Assembly (NCBI RefSeq): GCF_964355755.1
Contig: NC_092678.1
Coordinates: 15,100,922 to 15,164,921 of the forward strand
Source: Antedon mediterranea
Taxonomy: Eukaryota; Echinodermata; Crinoidea; Comatulida; Antedonidae
Reading direction: 5' to 3'
DNA: 64,000 nt
Shown here: positions 1 through 14,500 of the stretch, piece after piece
Position numbering within the stretch: position 1 is the stretch's first letter
Layout of the letters: every line of letters starts with the position of its first letter
Position numbers and translations under genes: made by a program
Notes under the pieces: generated by a model
The model's database searches: none
The model's input: only the letters and a program-made list of their open reading frames with translations
Told to the model about the DNA's origin: nothing

Positions 1-697
1 CAATCAGATATTATATCGGCCTAAAAGTGAGTCGATTCCCGTTACACCTTTGCCGAATCATCCCGCATTCAGCTATTTCATAGACCTTCTATTTATTGAG
101 AAACATAACCTACGGTAGCCTAGTGTTATCACTGCATTTGGTGTTTGGAAAAATGGTAAAGGGTTGCTGAATTATGTTTGGCGGGAGCGATGTTCATGAT
201 ATAGAAACATGAGCAAGAATACAGTTTTGTAGGCCTACCGCCCGTTTTATTTGAAATGTGGCACGGAGTTCTGCCGCTATATTATAACTGCAGCTGCGCT
301 GTTCACATGACGTGTGCTCTCTCGATATCGATATTGCTACTTACCCTAGTGATCTAATTGTGACGAATGAAAATAGCCAGTAATTTCCGAAAGCAGCATT
401 CGGCAATTGCAAAGAAATTGGCCTAAAACACATTTTTTCGTAGACATTTTCGTTATAATATAGACTAATGGATAGAGGAGAATTAAAAGGTGCCCCATCT
501 CGAACGGCGCTAGTGTCAGTTTGGGAGGAGATTTTGGCTTAGTGCTATTATAGATTGAGCCCACGTTCACAGACCAATAATACACCAGCAAACCCTTTTA
601 TTTTAATTTGTTTTTTGTTTTATTATAATTACTTTTCTACAATTATTTGCTGCAATAACATGTATGTATAAACATCATGATTATGAATTAATTATAC

Positions 698-800
698 GAC
701 GGAAATTCCCATGTCACATACATATCTCTAAAGCCCAATTTATTGAATAAACGTCCTGCTTTGAATAAATTCCCTCTCAGATAGACAAATAGAGTGAGTG
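698..800 (+). pseudogene. Decayed ankyrin exon in unit 1
   Basis: GACGGAAA followed by a CCC-rich stretch resembles the start of the downstream C-type ankyrin exons, which begin GACGGAAACACCCC. The upstream intron (ACCAGCAAA, TTTATTTTAATTTG, TGTATGTATAA) matches the introns before 27905 and 28962. The acceptor reads TATAC instead of TATAG, so it cannot splice normally. Equivalent copies lie at 4881, 9062 and 12205. The exon match itself is weak; the flanking match is better. Confidence 0.5.
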
Positions 801-1102
801 AGTGGCCGAGCGGTTAAGAGAGTGGAACCGTAGCCATAACGTAAGGGGTCGAGGCTCACTCGCTCCATGGTTCTGGTGGTAGAGAAAGAGTCTTCTCGGA
901 TAAAGACTATAAACCGTAGGTCCAGTGTACAAATCTAGTTCATGTGCATTTTAAAGAAAGTAGTGCATATTATATTTATACGAGTAGGTGGTTACACCGT
1001 TGTACTACATTACTAAGCAGCCACAAACTAACTAACGAGGGCCCTTCCTTCAAAAGAACTGGATAGGCCACCCTCATTAAATATGGTAATAAATAAAAAA
1101 AA
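793..1102 (+). mobile_element. tRNA-derived SINE in unit 1
   Basis: The head contains a box-A-like TGGCCGAGCGG and a degenerate box B (GGTCGAGGCTC), as in a Ser/Leu-type tRNA. A tRNA-unrelated body follows, ending in a short AATAAATAAAAAAAA tail. It occurs at the same place in each tandem unit (about 4976, 9157 and 12300), so it inserted before the array expanded. I see no clear target duplication. Confidence 0.7.
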
Positions 1103-1235
1103 TTAGAATCTCAAAAATGGTATACTTACCATCTAAGATACCGACAAAAAAGTTTAGGTTTAGTTCTACGAATTGATCATTATATTTGACCAATATATTT
1201 ATATCCATTCAAACATGCATAACATTTAAAAGTAG

Positions 1236-1550
1236 TTGAAGATGTATTGTCCCCTTGAAAAAATAATTGGTTTACATTTTTTGTTGAATATGCCATTTTA
1301 ATTTCACGTAATAGTTATTCACTTTGACCAAAGTTTGGATCGAAAAAAAAATATTTACCTGAGAAAACTGTAATGTAAATCAAAACATTGTAAAATTGTA
1401 TGCAAGACAATGAATAAGTAAAATCATTATTTTCTTTGGGTTTTTTTCTTATAGAAGTGAATAGTTTTATTAAAACTGCAAAATGATCTATTCAAAGTCT
1501 GACTTTATAGCTCTTTAATTTTCATGATTTTGGGGGCAATACATCTTTAA
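1236..1550. mobile_element. 315-bp MITE in unit 1
   Basis: The ends are inverted: TTGAAGATGTATTGTCCCC on the left and GGGGGCAATACATCTTTAA on the right. No coding sequence lies inside. Copies sit at 5419-5733, 9593-9907 and 12739-13053 in the other units. A longer relative with perfect ends lies at 58911-59464. Ends of TTAA type could reflect a TTAA or TA target, which I cannot resolve. Confidence 0.75.
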
Positions 1551-2437
1551 TTAATAATAATAATTATTATTATATGGTAGCCAATCACCAAAAATGGTTG
1601 TTGCCCAAACGGCCATACATCATTGTACAACCTGGAGTCTCTCAACCACCCGATTCCTACCTCTGGATTATCTAGCTGTGTGTCAGACAATTCTAAACTA
1701 ATGTGAAACTGCAGTTCTAATTAAAGTTGGTACCATATTTTACGATTTTTATCAACTATTAAACAGTAGCTGTTTCGTCTGGATGTAATGTGGTTGTCTC
1801 ACGCCATGAGCAGCAAATTTGATCTGATGTTTTTTGATATTATGATGATGTGTTTTCTGTTTTAAATATCTCTAACAATCTAGATTTTCAACTTTTCAAT
1901 TATTAGTTGTATCATCATCCTCACCATATCCTTTTCAAATACATCTCTTATCACTATTGTTGACAATCGTTTGAACCACTTTCCGATATGCTGGAACCAT
2001 TTTAAATTACTGAACCAATGTAAGATGCAATGCCTCGCAAGCTTATGAATGCGTTGTAATAAGCCAGCTTTACTCCAATCCTGGTGTTGTAGTTGTTCAA
2101 GAGTCGCTTATATTCGGCAAACTTTGATTTTGCAATCATTTCAAAGTTACCGGTTCCCATTTCTTTATAAATGATCAAACTATCAAGTGATCTAAAACTT
2201 TCTGACTTTCTTACTGCATTTCACCATTCCTAATAATGGAGTATGGGTATTATTCATGTTTTCAGTTGTTACATTATATAACAGTATTTCATTTCATTAT
2301 TTATTCTGTCTATTTCAATATATAAATAACAAAATGGTCAACCTAAGTGAACTTAATCACTGTAGCGGAGCCGGTTGACCCAACCCCAAAGTTATTTATA
2401 AGACTCATTATATTTGATGTTTATGAATTCTTCACAG

Positions 2438-2542
2438 GCAGGAAACACACCGATCAATATTTATCTGAGTCGTCGTGATGTGGAATTAGAGATATTGTTT
2501 TGTCTGATAACCAATGGTGTATCCCCCACATTAACAAAAGAG
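2438..2542 (+). CDS. Ankyrin exon A1
   Basis: The exon is 105 bp, phase 0-0, with acceptor TTCTTCACAG and donor GTAATTCG. The translation ([13 protein letters not shown] to SPTLTKE) fits one ankyrin repeat: the G-N-T-P opening, a first helix, then an L-x-x-N-G-V turn. An N-terminal part of the gene must lie to the left. Confidence 0.85.
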
Positions 2543-5500
2543 GTAATTCGTCATAAAAATGTATATTGAAATAAAGCATACTGGTTGTTTTTGTTCATCC
2601 TATAATTACCTTCAAGTGTAAGAAGGTAATGTACTATTGTACTATGTTGTTTAATTATTATTAACACGTTGCAACTGCTCTTGGTATAATATATTTAGCT
2701 CCTTTCAATTAATTTGATTTAGTTATCCATGTTGCATAATCAATCGAAGAGAAATATTTATTTATTAAAAATATAACATTTTTTATTTGTTTAGGAAGGA
2801 AGCAATGCTCTACATGTACATCTAAGTGGTAGATATGTTAAACCTACGTTAGGAATAGTGACTAATCTTATTAAACTTGGTGTATCTCCAACATTACAGA
2901 ATAAGGTAAAGTACATAAGAGTGGGCATATATTCCCGTGATCTAATATTGTGTAATTATCGGGTGGCACTCAAGCACACATCAGATCACGAGTATGGTGT
3001 TGTTCATAACTCTATACCTGCACAAGAGTAGTTACAGCAATCAAATACAGTTGGACACCACTAACGTTCGTGGTACTGAGATTAAATCTCTAAATAGGAA
3101 ATGAAAAAATGTTTTTAATTATCCGCATGATTTGTTTAATTGCATAAAGTCAATTAATATTAATTCACACATTATATTACAATTATAGTAGCACTTCAAA
3201 TTATCTGTCTAGTTTGTTTAAGTTGGTTTAAATAATATAATAATCAACTCTTGGAATACATTTATTTGGATCCTATTTCATAAAGGCCTAAATTTTCTTT
3301 TTTTATTCAATCAAATACGATAGATAAATACGAAATTATGTGGAATGTTTTGGCCTTCCGAAAAAATTGCATTTATTTTGTTTGAACTATGTCAAAGGTC
3401 AAATGTCAAATAATGCAATTCAGTGACCACAAAAAGTAATCCGTATATACAGGCCTCACGTCCTGGGACAGTAAATTACCCCCGTATGGGATACGGGCCA
3501 CGTATTCAAAGGGTTAAATGTCTATTTTGTTTTATTTCTAAAAGCAAGCAATTTTAAATACAAATTTGGAGAGTCATCGCAAATGATATTAGTGCTCACT
3601 GTAAAATGAATGTTTGAAAATCCATGCAGTCAAAAAATTATCTTTGTTTTTGTTTTTTTTTTGTGTAAAAATATTAAAATAATAGACGTTTGTTGTGTTA
3701 TTGATTAATATCATGTCAGTTATTTTCCGTTCTCATATTTGGTATAAGAAAAGAATACTGCATTTCATTGTCGTCTGGTAAATTATCGTATTTTATAAAA
3801 GTTTCTGAAGTGTAATTATCATTTCCGTCTGGATAACAGTGATAATAGTTAAATTTACTTGAATATTCTTGCAGTCTCCCGTTGTTGTTCAGTTGATTGT
3901 CTTGATTTGTGGTGGTAATAATGTTTGGTGGTTTGTATTTAAGATGATTAGCAATATATATTTTCTGGTAGTGTAGGCCAAATTAGAAAGAAGTAAATAT
4001 AATTGCAACTTCGTCCTCATTGTTTGTACCTCCTTATATACAATAGCTTACATTCTTTGCAAATAAATTACATAAAACAAACAATTAAAAATCAACCAAA
4101 AAATAGCAAAACACAGTGTAAGCATAATGTACTTCACACCATTTCATATTATACACCTATCGGGAGCTAATGAAATTACCAGCCAATCAGATATTATATC
4201 GGCCTAAAAGTGAGCCGATTCCCGTTACACCTTTGCCGAATCATCCCGCATTCAGCTATTTCATAGACCTTGTATTTATTGAGAAACATAACCTACGGTA
4301 GCCTAGTGTTATCACTGCATTTGGTGTTTGGAAAAATGGTAAAGGGTTGCTGAATTAAGTTTGGCGGGAGCGATGTTCATGATATAGAAACATGAGCAAG
4401 AATACAGTTTTGTAGGCCTACCGCCCGTTTTATTTGAAATGTGGCACGGAGTTCTGCCGCTATATTATAACTGCAGCTGCGCTGTTCACATGACGTGTGC
4501 TCTCTCGATATCGATATTGCTACTTACCCTAGTGATCTAATTGTGACGAATGAAAATAGCCAGTAATTTCCGAAAGCGGCATTCGGCAATTGCAAAGAAA
4601 TTGGCCTAAAACACATTTTTTCGTAGACATTTTCGTTATAATATAGACTAATGGATAGAGGAGAATTAAAAGGTGCCCCATCTCGAACGGCGCTAGTGTC
4701 AGTTTGGGAGGAGATTTTGGCTTAGTGCTATTATAGATTGAGCCCACGTTCACAGACCAATAATACACCAGCAAACCCTTTTATTTTAATTTGTTTTTTG
4801 TTTTATTATAATTACTTTTCTACAATTATTTGCTGCAATAACATGTATGTATAAACATCATGATTATGAATTAATTATACGACGGAAATTCCCATGTCAC
4901 ATACATATCTCTAAAGCCCAATTTATTGAATAAACGTCCTGCTTTGAATAAATTCCCTCTCAGATAGACAAATAGAGTGAGTGAGTGGCCGAGCGGTTAA
5001 GAGAGTGGAACCGTAGCCATAACGTAAGGGGTCGAGGCTCACTCGCTCCATGGTTCTGGTGGTAGAGAAAGAGTCTTCTCGGATAAAGACTATAAACCAT
5101 AGGTCCAGTGTACAAATCTAGCTCATGTGCATTTTAAAGAAAGTAGTGCATATTTTATTTATACGAGTAGGTGGTTACACCGTTGTACTACATTACTAAG
5201 CAGCCACAAACTAACTCACGAGGGCCCTTCCTTCAAAAGAACTGGATAGGCCACCCTCATTAAATATGGTAATAAATTTAAAAAAATAGAATCTCAAAAA
5301 TGGTATACTTACCATCTAAGATACCGACAAAAAAGTTTAGGTTTAGTTCTACGAATTGATCATTATATTTGACCAATATATTTATATCCATTCAAACATG
5401 CATAACATTTAAAAGTAGTTGAAGATGTATTGTCCCCTTGAAAAAATAATTGGTTTACATTTTTTGTTGAATATGCCATTTTAATTTCACGTAATAGTTA

Positions 5501-8500
5501 TTCACTTTGACCAAAGTTTGGATCGAAAAAAAAATATTTACCTGAGAAAACTGTAATGTAAATCAAAACATTGTAAAATTGTATGCAAGACAATGAATAA
5601 GTAAAATCATTATTTTCTTTGGGTTTTTTTCTTATAGAAGTGAATAGTTTTATTAAAACTGCAAAATTATCTATTCAAAGTCTGACTTTATAGCTCTTTA
5701 ATGTTCATGATTTTGGGGGCAATACATCTTTAATTAATAATAATAATTATTATTATTATATGGTAGCCAATCACCAAAAATGGTGGTTGCCCAAACGGCC
5801 ATACATCATTGTACAACCTGGAATCTCTCAACCACCCGATTCCTACCTCTGGATTATCTAGCTGTGTGTCAGACAATTCTAAATTAATGTGAAACTGCAG
5901 TTTTAATTAAAGTTGGTACCATATTTTACAATTTTTATCAACTATTAAACAGTAGCTGTTTCGTCTGGATGTAATGTGGTTGTCTCACGCCATGAGCAGC
6001 AAATTTGATCTGATGTTTTTTGATATTATGATGATGTGTTTTCTGTTTTAAATATCTCTAACAATCTAGATTTTCAACTTTTCAATTATTAGTTGTATCA
6101 TCATCCTCACCATATCCTTTTCAAATACATCTCTTATCACTATTGTTGACAATCGTTTGAACCACTTTCCGATATGCTGGAACCATTTTAAACTACTGAG
6201 CCAATGTAAGATGCAATGCCTCGCGAGCTTATGAATACGTTGTAATAAGCCAGCTTTACTACAATCCTGGTGTTGTAGTTGTTCAAGAGTCTCTTATATT
6301 CGGCAAACTTTGATTTTGCAATCATTTCAAAGTTACCGGTTCCCATTTCTTTATAAATGATCAAACTATCAAGTGATCTAAAACTTTCTGACTTTCTTAC
6401 TGCATTTCACCATTCCTAATAATGGAGTATGGGTATTATTCATGTTTCAGTTGTTACATTATATAACAGTGTTTCATTTCATTATTTATTCTGTCTATTT
6501 CAATATATAAATAACAAAATGGTCAACCTAAGTGAACTTAATCACTGTAGCGGAGCCGGTTGACCCAACCCCAAAGTTATTTATAAGACTCATTATATTT
6601 GATGTTTATGACTTCTTCACAGGCAGGAAACACACCGATCAATATTTATCTGAGTCGTCTTGATGTGGAATTAGAGATATTGTTTTGTCTGATAACCAAT
6701 GGTGTATCCCCCACATTAACAAAAGAGGTAATTTGTCATAAAAATGTATATTGAAATAAAGCATACTGGTTTTTTTTGTTCATCCTATTATTACCTTCAA
6801 ATGTAGAAGGTAATGTACTATTGTACTATGTTGTTTTATTATTATTAACACGTTGCAACTGCTCTTGGTATAATATATTTAGCTCCTTTCAATTATTTTG
6901 ATTTAGTTATCCATGTTGCATAATCAATCGAAGAGAAATATTTATTTATTAAAAATATAACATTTTTTATTTGTTTAGGAAGGAAGCAATGCTCTACATG
7001 TACATCTAAGTGGTAGATATGTTAAACCTACGTTAGAAATAGTGACTAATCTCATTAAGCTTGGTGTATCTCCAACATTACAGAATAAGGTAAAGTACAT
7101 AAAAGTGGGCATATATTCCCGTGATCTAACATTGTGTAATTATCGGGTGGCACTCAAACACACATCAGATCACGAGTATGGTGTTGTTCATAACTCTATA
7201 CCTGCACAAGAGTAGTTACAGCAATCAAATACAGTTGGACACCACTAACGTTCGTGGTACTGAGATTAAATCTCTAAATAGGAAATGAAAATATGTTTTT
7301 AATTATCCGCATGATTTGTTTAATTGCATAAAGTCAATTAATATTAATTCACACATTGTATTACAATTATAGTAGCACTTCAAGTTATCTGTCTAGTTTG
7401 TTTAAGTTGGTTTAAATAATATAATAATCAACTCTTGGAATACTTTTATTTGGATCCTATTTCATAAAGGCCTAAATTTTCTTTTTTTATTCAATCAAAT
7501 ACGATAGATAAGTACGAAATTATGTGGAATGTTTTGGCCTTCCGAAAAAATTGCATTTATTTTGTTTGAACTATGTCAAAGGTTAAATGTCAAATAATGC
7601 AATTCAGTGACCACAAAAAGTAATCCGTATATACAGGCCTCACGTCCTGGGACAGTAAATTACCCCCGTATGGGATACGGGCCACGTATTCAAAGGGTTA
7701 AGTGTCTATTTTGTTTTATTTCTAAAAGCAAGCAATTTTAAATACAAATTTGGAGAGTCATCGCAAATGATATTAGTGCTCACTGTAAAATGAATGTTTG
7801 AAAATCCATGCAGTCAAAAAATTATCTTTGTTTTTGTTTTTTTTTTGTGTAAAAATATTAAAATAATAGACCTTTGTTGTGTTATTGATTAATATGTCAG
7901 TTATTTTCCGTCCTCATATTTGGTATAAGAAAAGAATACTGCATTTCATTGTCGTCTGGTAAATTATCGTGTTTTATAAAAGTTTCCAAAGTGTAATTAT
8001 CATTTCCGTCTGGATAACAGTGATAAAAGTTGAATTTACTTGAATATTCTTGCAGTCTCCCGTTGTTGTTCAGTTGAATGTCTTGATTTGTGGTGTTAAT
8101 AATGTTTGGTGGTTTGTATTTAAGATGATTAGCAATATATCTTTTCTGTTAGTGTAGGCCAAATTAGAAAGAAGTGAATATAATTGCAACTTCGTCCTCA
8201 TTGTTTGTACCTCCTTAAATACAATAGCTTACATTCTTTGCAAATAAATTACATAAAACAAACAATTAAAAATCAACCAAAAAATAACAAAACACAGTGT
8301 AAGCATAATGTACTTCACACCATTTCATATTATACACCTATCGGGAGCTAATGAAATTACCAGCCAATCAGATATTATATCGGCCTAAAAGTGAGCCGAT
8401 TCCCGTTACACCTTGGCCGAATCATCCCGCATTCAGCTATTTCATAGACCTTGTATTTATTGAGAAACATAACCTACGGTAGCTTAGTGTTATCACTGCA

Positions 8501-11500
8501 TTTGGTGTTTGGAAAAATGGTAAAGTGTTGCTGAATTAAGTTTGGCGGGAGCGATGTTCATGATATAGAAACATGAGCAAGAATACAGTTTTGTAGGCCT
8601 ACCGCCCGTTTTATTTGAAATGTGGCACGGAGTTCTGCCGCTATATTATAACTGCAGCTGCGCTGTTCACATCACGTGTGCTCTCTCGATATCGATATTG
8701 CTACTTACCCTAGTGATCTAATTGTGACGAATGAAAATGGCCAATAATTTCCGAAAGCGGAATTCGGCAATTGCAAAGAAATTGGCCTAAAACACATTTT
8801 TTCGTAGACATTTTCGTTATAATATAGACTAATGGATAGAGGAGAATTAAAAGGTGCCCCATCTCGAACGGTGCTAGAATCAGTTTGGGAGGAGATTTTG
8901 GCTTAGTGCTATTATAGATTGAGCCCACGTTCACAGACCAATAATACACCAGCAAACCCTTTTATTTTAATTTGTTTTTTGTTTTATTATAATTACTTTT
9001 CTACAATTATTTGCTGCAATAACATGTATGTATAAATATCATGATTATGAATTAATTATACGACGGAAATTCCCATGTCACATACATATCTCTAAAGCCT
9101 AATTTATTGAATAAACGTCCTGCTTTGAATAAATTCCCTCTCAGATAGACAAATAAAGTGAGTGAGTGGCCGAGCGGTTAAGAGAGTGGAACCGTAGCCA
9201 TAACGTAAGGGGTCGAGGCTCACTCGCTCTATGGTTCTGGTGGTAGAGAAAGAGTCTTCTCGGATAAAGACTATAAACCGTAGGTCCAGTGTACAAATCT
9301 AGCTCATGTGCATTTTAAAGAAAGTGCATATTATATTTATACGAGTAGGTGGTTACACCGTTGTACTACATTACTAAGCAGCCACAAACTAACTAATGAG
9401 GGCCCTTCCTTCAAAAGAACTGGATAGGCCACCCTCATTAAATATGGTATTAAATAAAAAAAAATAGAATCTCAAAAATGGTATACTTACCATCTAAGAT
9501 ACCGACAAAAAAGTTTAGGTTTAGTTCTACGAATTGATCATTATATTTGACTAATATATATCCATTTAAACATGCATAATATTTAAAAGTAGTTGAGGAT
9601 GTATTGTCCCCTTGACAAAATAATTGTTTTACATTTTTTGTTGAATATGTCATTTTAATTTCACGTAATAGTTATTCACTTTGACCAAAGTTTGGATCGA
9701 AAAAAAAATATTGACCTGAGAAAACTTTAATGTAAATCAAAACATTGTAAAATTGTATGCAAGACAATGAATAAGTAAAATCATTATTTTCTTTGGGTTT
9801 TTTTCTTATTGAAGTGAATAGTTTTATTAAAACTGCAAAATGATCTATTCAAAGTCTGACTTTATAGCTCTTTAATTTTCATGATTTTGGGGGCAATACA
9901 TCTTTAATTAATAATAATAATTATTATTATATGGTAGCCAATCACCAAAAATGGTTGTTGCCCAAACGGCCATACATCATTGTACAACCTGGAATCTCTC
10001 AACCACCCGATTCCTACCTCTGGATTATTTAGCTGTGTGTCAGACAAATCTAAATTAATGTGAAACTGCAGTTCTAATTAAAGTTTTTTTTTTTATCAAC
10101 TATTAAACAGTAGCTGTTTCGTCTGGATGTAATGTGGTTGTCTCACGCCATGAGCAGCAAATTTGATCTGATGTTTTTTGATATTATGATGATGTGTTTT
10201 CTGTTTTAAATATATCTAACAATCTAGATTTTCAACTTTTCAATTATTAATTGTATCATCATCCTCACCATCTCCTTTTCAAATACATCTCTTATCACTA
10301 TTGTTGATCATCTTTTGAACCACTTTCCGATTTGCTTGAACCATTTTAATTAACTGAGCCAATGTAAGATGCAATGCCTCGCGAGCTTATGAATACGTTG
10401 TAATAAGCCAGCTTTACTCCAATCCTGGTGTTGTAGTTGTTCAAGAGTCGCTTATATTCGGCAAACTTTGATTTTGCAATCATTTCAAAGTTACCGGTTC
10501 CCATTTCTTTATAAATGATCAACCTATCAAGTGATCTAAAACCTTCTGACTTTCTTAATGCATTTCACCATTCCTAATAATGGAGTATGGGTATTCATGT
10601 TTTCAGTTGTTACATTATAACAGTATTTCATTTCATTATTTATTCTGTCTATTTCAATATATAAATAACAAAATGGTCAACCTAAGTGAACTTAATCACT
10701 GTAGCGGAGCCGGTTGACCCAACCCCAAAGTTATTTATAAGACTCATTATATTTGATGTTTATGACTTCTTCACAGGCAGGAAACACACCGATCAATATT
10801 TATCTGAGTCGTCGTGATGTGGAATTAGAGATATTGTTTTGTCTGATAACCAATGGTGTATCCCCCACATTAACAAAAGAGGTAATTCGTCATAAAAATG
10901 TAAATCGAAATAAAGCATACTGGTTGTTTTTGTTCATCCTATTATTACCTTCAAATGTAGAAGGTAATGTACTATTGTACTATGTTGTTTAATTATTATT
11001 AACACGTTGCAACTGCTCTTGGTATAATACATTTAGCTCCTTACAATTAATTTGATTTAGTTATCCATGTTGCATAATCAATCGAAGAGAAATATTTATT
11101 TATTAAAATATAACATTTTTTATTTGTTTAGGAAGGAAGCAATGCTCTACATATACATCTAAGTGGTAGATATGTTAAACCTACGTTAAGAATAGTGACT
11201 AATCTTCTTAAACTTGGTGTATCTCCAACATTACAGAATAAGGTAAAGTACATAAGAGTGTGCCTATATTCCCGTGATCTAACATTGTTTAATTATCGGG
11301 TGGGACTCAAACACACCTCAGATCACGAGTATGGTGTTGTTCATTGTTTGTACCTCCTTATATACAATAGCTTACATTCTTTGCAAATAAATTACATAAA
11401 ACAAACAATTAAAAATCAACCAAAAAATAACAAAACACAGTGTAAGCATAATGTACTTCACACCATTTCATATTATACACCTATCGGGAGCTAATGAAAT

Positions 11501-14500
11501 TACCAGCCAATCAGATATTATATCGGCCTAAAAGTGAGCCGATTCCCGTTACACCTTGGCCGAATCATCCCGCATTCAGCTATTTCATAGACCTTGTATT
11601 TATTGAGAAACATAACATACGGTAGTCTAGTGTTATCACTGCATTTGGTGTTTGGAAAAATGGTAAAGTGTTGCTGAATTAAGTTTGGCGGGAGCGATGT
11701 TCATGATATAGAAACATGAGCAAGAATACAGTTTTGTAGGCCTACCGCCCCTTTTATTTGAAATGTGGCACGGAGTTCTGCCGCTATATTATAACTGCAG
11801 CTGCGCTGTTCACATCACGTGTGCTCTCTCGATATCGATATTGCTACTTACCCTAGTGATCTAATTGTGACGAATGAAAATGGCCAATAATTTCCGAAAG
11901 CGGAATTCGGCAATTGCAAAGAAATTGGCCTAAAACACATTTTTTCGTAGACATTTTCGTTATAATATAGACTAATGGATAGAGAAGAATTAAAAGGTGC
12001 CCCATCTCGAACGGCGCTAGAATCAGTTTGGGAGGAGATTTTGGCTTAGTGCTATTATAGATTGAGCCCACGTTCACAGACCAATAATACACCAGCAAAC
12101 CCTTTTATTTTAATTTGTTTTTTGTTTTATTATAATTACTTTTCTACAATTATTTGCTGCAATAACATGTATGTATAAATATCATGATTATGAATTAATT
12201 ATACGACGGAAATTCCCATGTCACATACATATCTCTAAAGCCTAATTTATTGAATAAACGTCCTGCTTTGAATACATTCCCTCTCAGATAGACAAATAGA
12301 GTGAGTGAGTGGCCGAGCGGTTAAGAGAGTGGAACCGTAGCCATAACGTAAGAGGTCGATGCTCACTCGCTCCATGGTTCTGGTGGTAGAGAAAAGTCTT
12401 CTCGGATAAAGACTATAAACCGTAGGTCCAGTGTACAAATCTAGCTCATGTGCATTTTAAAGAAAGTAGTGCATATTATATTTATACGAGTAGGTGGTTA
12501 CACCGTTGTACTACATTACTAAGCAGCCACAAACTAACTAACGAGGGCCCTTCCTTCAAAAGAACTGGATAGGCCACCCTCATTAAATATGGTAATAAAT
12601 AAAAAAAAAATAGAATCTCAAAAATGGTATACTTACCATCTAAGATACCGACAACAAAGTTTAGGTTTAGTTCTACGAATTGATCATTATATTTGACTAA
12701 TATATATCCATTTAAACATGCATAATATTTAAAAGTAGTTGAAGATGTATTGTCCCCTTGACAAAATAATTGTTTTACATTTTTTGTTGAATATGTCATT
12801 TTAATTTCACGTAATAGTTATTCACTTTGACCAAAGTTTGGATCGAAAAGAAAATATTGACCTGAGAAAACTGTAATGTAAATCAAAACATTGTAAAATT
12901 GTATGCAAGACAATGAATAAGTAAAATCATTATTTTCTTTGGGTTTTTTTCTTATAGAAGTGAATAGTTTTATTAAAACTGCAAAATAATCTATTCAAAG
13001 TCTGACTTTATAGCTCTTAAATTTTCATGATTTTGGGGGCAATACATCTTTAATTAATAATAATAATTATTATTACTAGAGGGTGAGCTCGCTTCGCTCG
13101 CTCCCCCTCTAGGAAGTGTAGACGATGGTTCTCGGAATGATAATGTTCTCCTTATACATTTTCTGTCGGTTACCATTATTGAAAATGCTTGACATTCGTA
13201 AAACTAAACTACTTTGTTTCACAGTGTTTTAGATGATTAATAACATTTTAAAGTATAGTTTTTATTGTTTGGTAGGGCCCTTTGGGGAGGCGGAGGTCAT
13301 TTGAGGGAGGTGCTTATTCGAGGGATATACCGTATGTTAAATTGTTTAGTTCTAATAATATGGTAACATTTATAATCAAATGAAATCCTCTCATAGATAT
13401 GAAAAGTGGTAAAAAAGAATAACAAATGCTTGGTAAATTGCAGATAACAGTGCGGTGAATTCTACTACAAATAGTATAATTGTGTTATTATAAATATGTG
13501 GATGGACGTTTATTAGATAGTTGGGTTGTGGGGGGGGGGGGTTGGGAGGGCGGGGGTTTATTATTCAAAGTGATGTTTTATTGGAGAGGCGTTTATTCAA
13601 ATGAATACCATCCTAATAATTATTAATACATTATTTAATTTAATCATCTTTTGAAACTAACTGCCGTGACAGAGTGGGCCCAAGAAAGAAGACATTACGG
13701 CTTGCAACATGGGCAGACATCTCGGTCCTAACGGGACACAGGAAGATAGCCTACAGTTATTCCTGCAAGCTTACTTAATAAAACTCAGCTATCGGGATTT
13801 CACTCGAAAAATGTCTTATCAAATCTCCCTATGTAATTTTATAATACTATTCCCCACAATATATTCTGATTCTTTATGGCGTATATTTAATTTGATCTTT
13901 ATTAATTTGCAGTATAATTCCTATTATTTAACTACTGTACCTTCACACACGTGTGGTATGTTTTAAAATAAACAAAAAACTGAAATGGCTATGATTAATG
14001 GCCAATTTTTTTTTTTCGTCTTCCAAAGGGACACTGTATTGATTGATGGAAAGTGCCTGTTTCCAGTCACCTTTAAGGTCAAATCTATTATTTTAACTGC
14101 TCCCTTGTGTATAAAAGAGAGAAAATATTTGAAACTAAGTTGAACTTATCTTAAACCCGGAAATTACTTTGACCGGGAAGAATTGAAATTGAGAGGAAAA
14201 TCCAATGTTGAAATCATAAATGTTGTTAAAAAACTCTTTATAACATCTTCCTAAGATATTGTGATATAAAGATATACTTTTATATTTAAGAAATTGACCT
14301 TTGTATCGGAATTTAAATAGGTTCACAAACTTGACCCAGAAAGTCCAAAGGAGAGTTTGTCCAGATGTTTTAATGACCATTTAGTTTATAATAGAATCCC
14401 TAAAGAAAACACTTAGCTTAATTTTGTGACCTTTCCCATCGTTAAACCAGGAGTGATGGACACTATTTAAGTACAGATTTGACAGTGTCATCCATCACAG

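Larger units (their letters stand above)
1..4183 (+). repeat. 4.18-kb tandem unit, copy 1
   Basis: The sequence starting at 1 recurs at 4184, 8365 and 11508 and looks almost identical throughout. The unit holds, in order, a decayed ankyrin exon (698), a tRNA-derived SINE (793-1102), a MITE (1236-1550), an (ATA/ATT) simple repeat near 1551-1572, and ankyrin exons A (2438) and B (2795). The rest is AT-rich intron. The 81-codon minus-strand ORF at 346-591 is not supported as a gene. Confidence 0.95.
4184..8364 (+). repeat. 4.18-kb tandem unit, copy 2
   Basis: This is a full-length copy of 4181 bp with the same order of parts: decayed ankyrin exon at 4881, SINE at about 4976-5287, MITE at 5419-5733, and exons A2 and B2 at 6623 and 6979. 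Differences from copy 1 are scattered single bases and small indels, which suggests recent duplication. Confidence 0.95.
8365..11507 (+). repeat. 4.18-kb tandem unit, copy 3 (about 1 kb deleted)
   Basis: This copy is 3143 bp. It matches copies 1 and 2 up to the GTTCAT ending at 11344 and then jumps to sequence equivalent to copy 1 position 4021. The segment equivalent to 3008-4020 is lost. A TCAT shared at both edges marks the junction. Exons A3 and B3 upstream of the deletion are intact. Confidence 0.93.

Noticed and set aside
346-591. 81-codon minus-strand ORF repeated at 4529, 8710 and 11853
   Set aside because: It is conserved only because the whole tandem unit is nearly identical. It has no domain, and it is antisense to an intron.
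797-870. Possible tRNA gene (also 27252-27325, 27436-27506 and 63055-63120)
   Set aside because: Internal promoter boxes are visible but acceptor stems do not pair, and the sequences lead into SINE-like bodies.
1-13075. Tandem array as an assembly error
   Set aside because: Each unit has its own substitutions, a private deletion (unit 3) and a private insertion (unit 4), so true duplication is more likely, although the exact number of units needs long reads.
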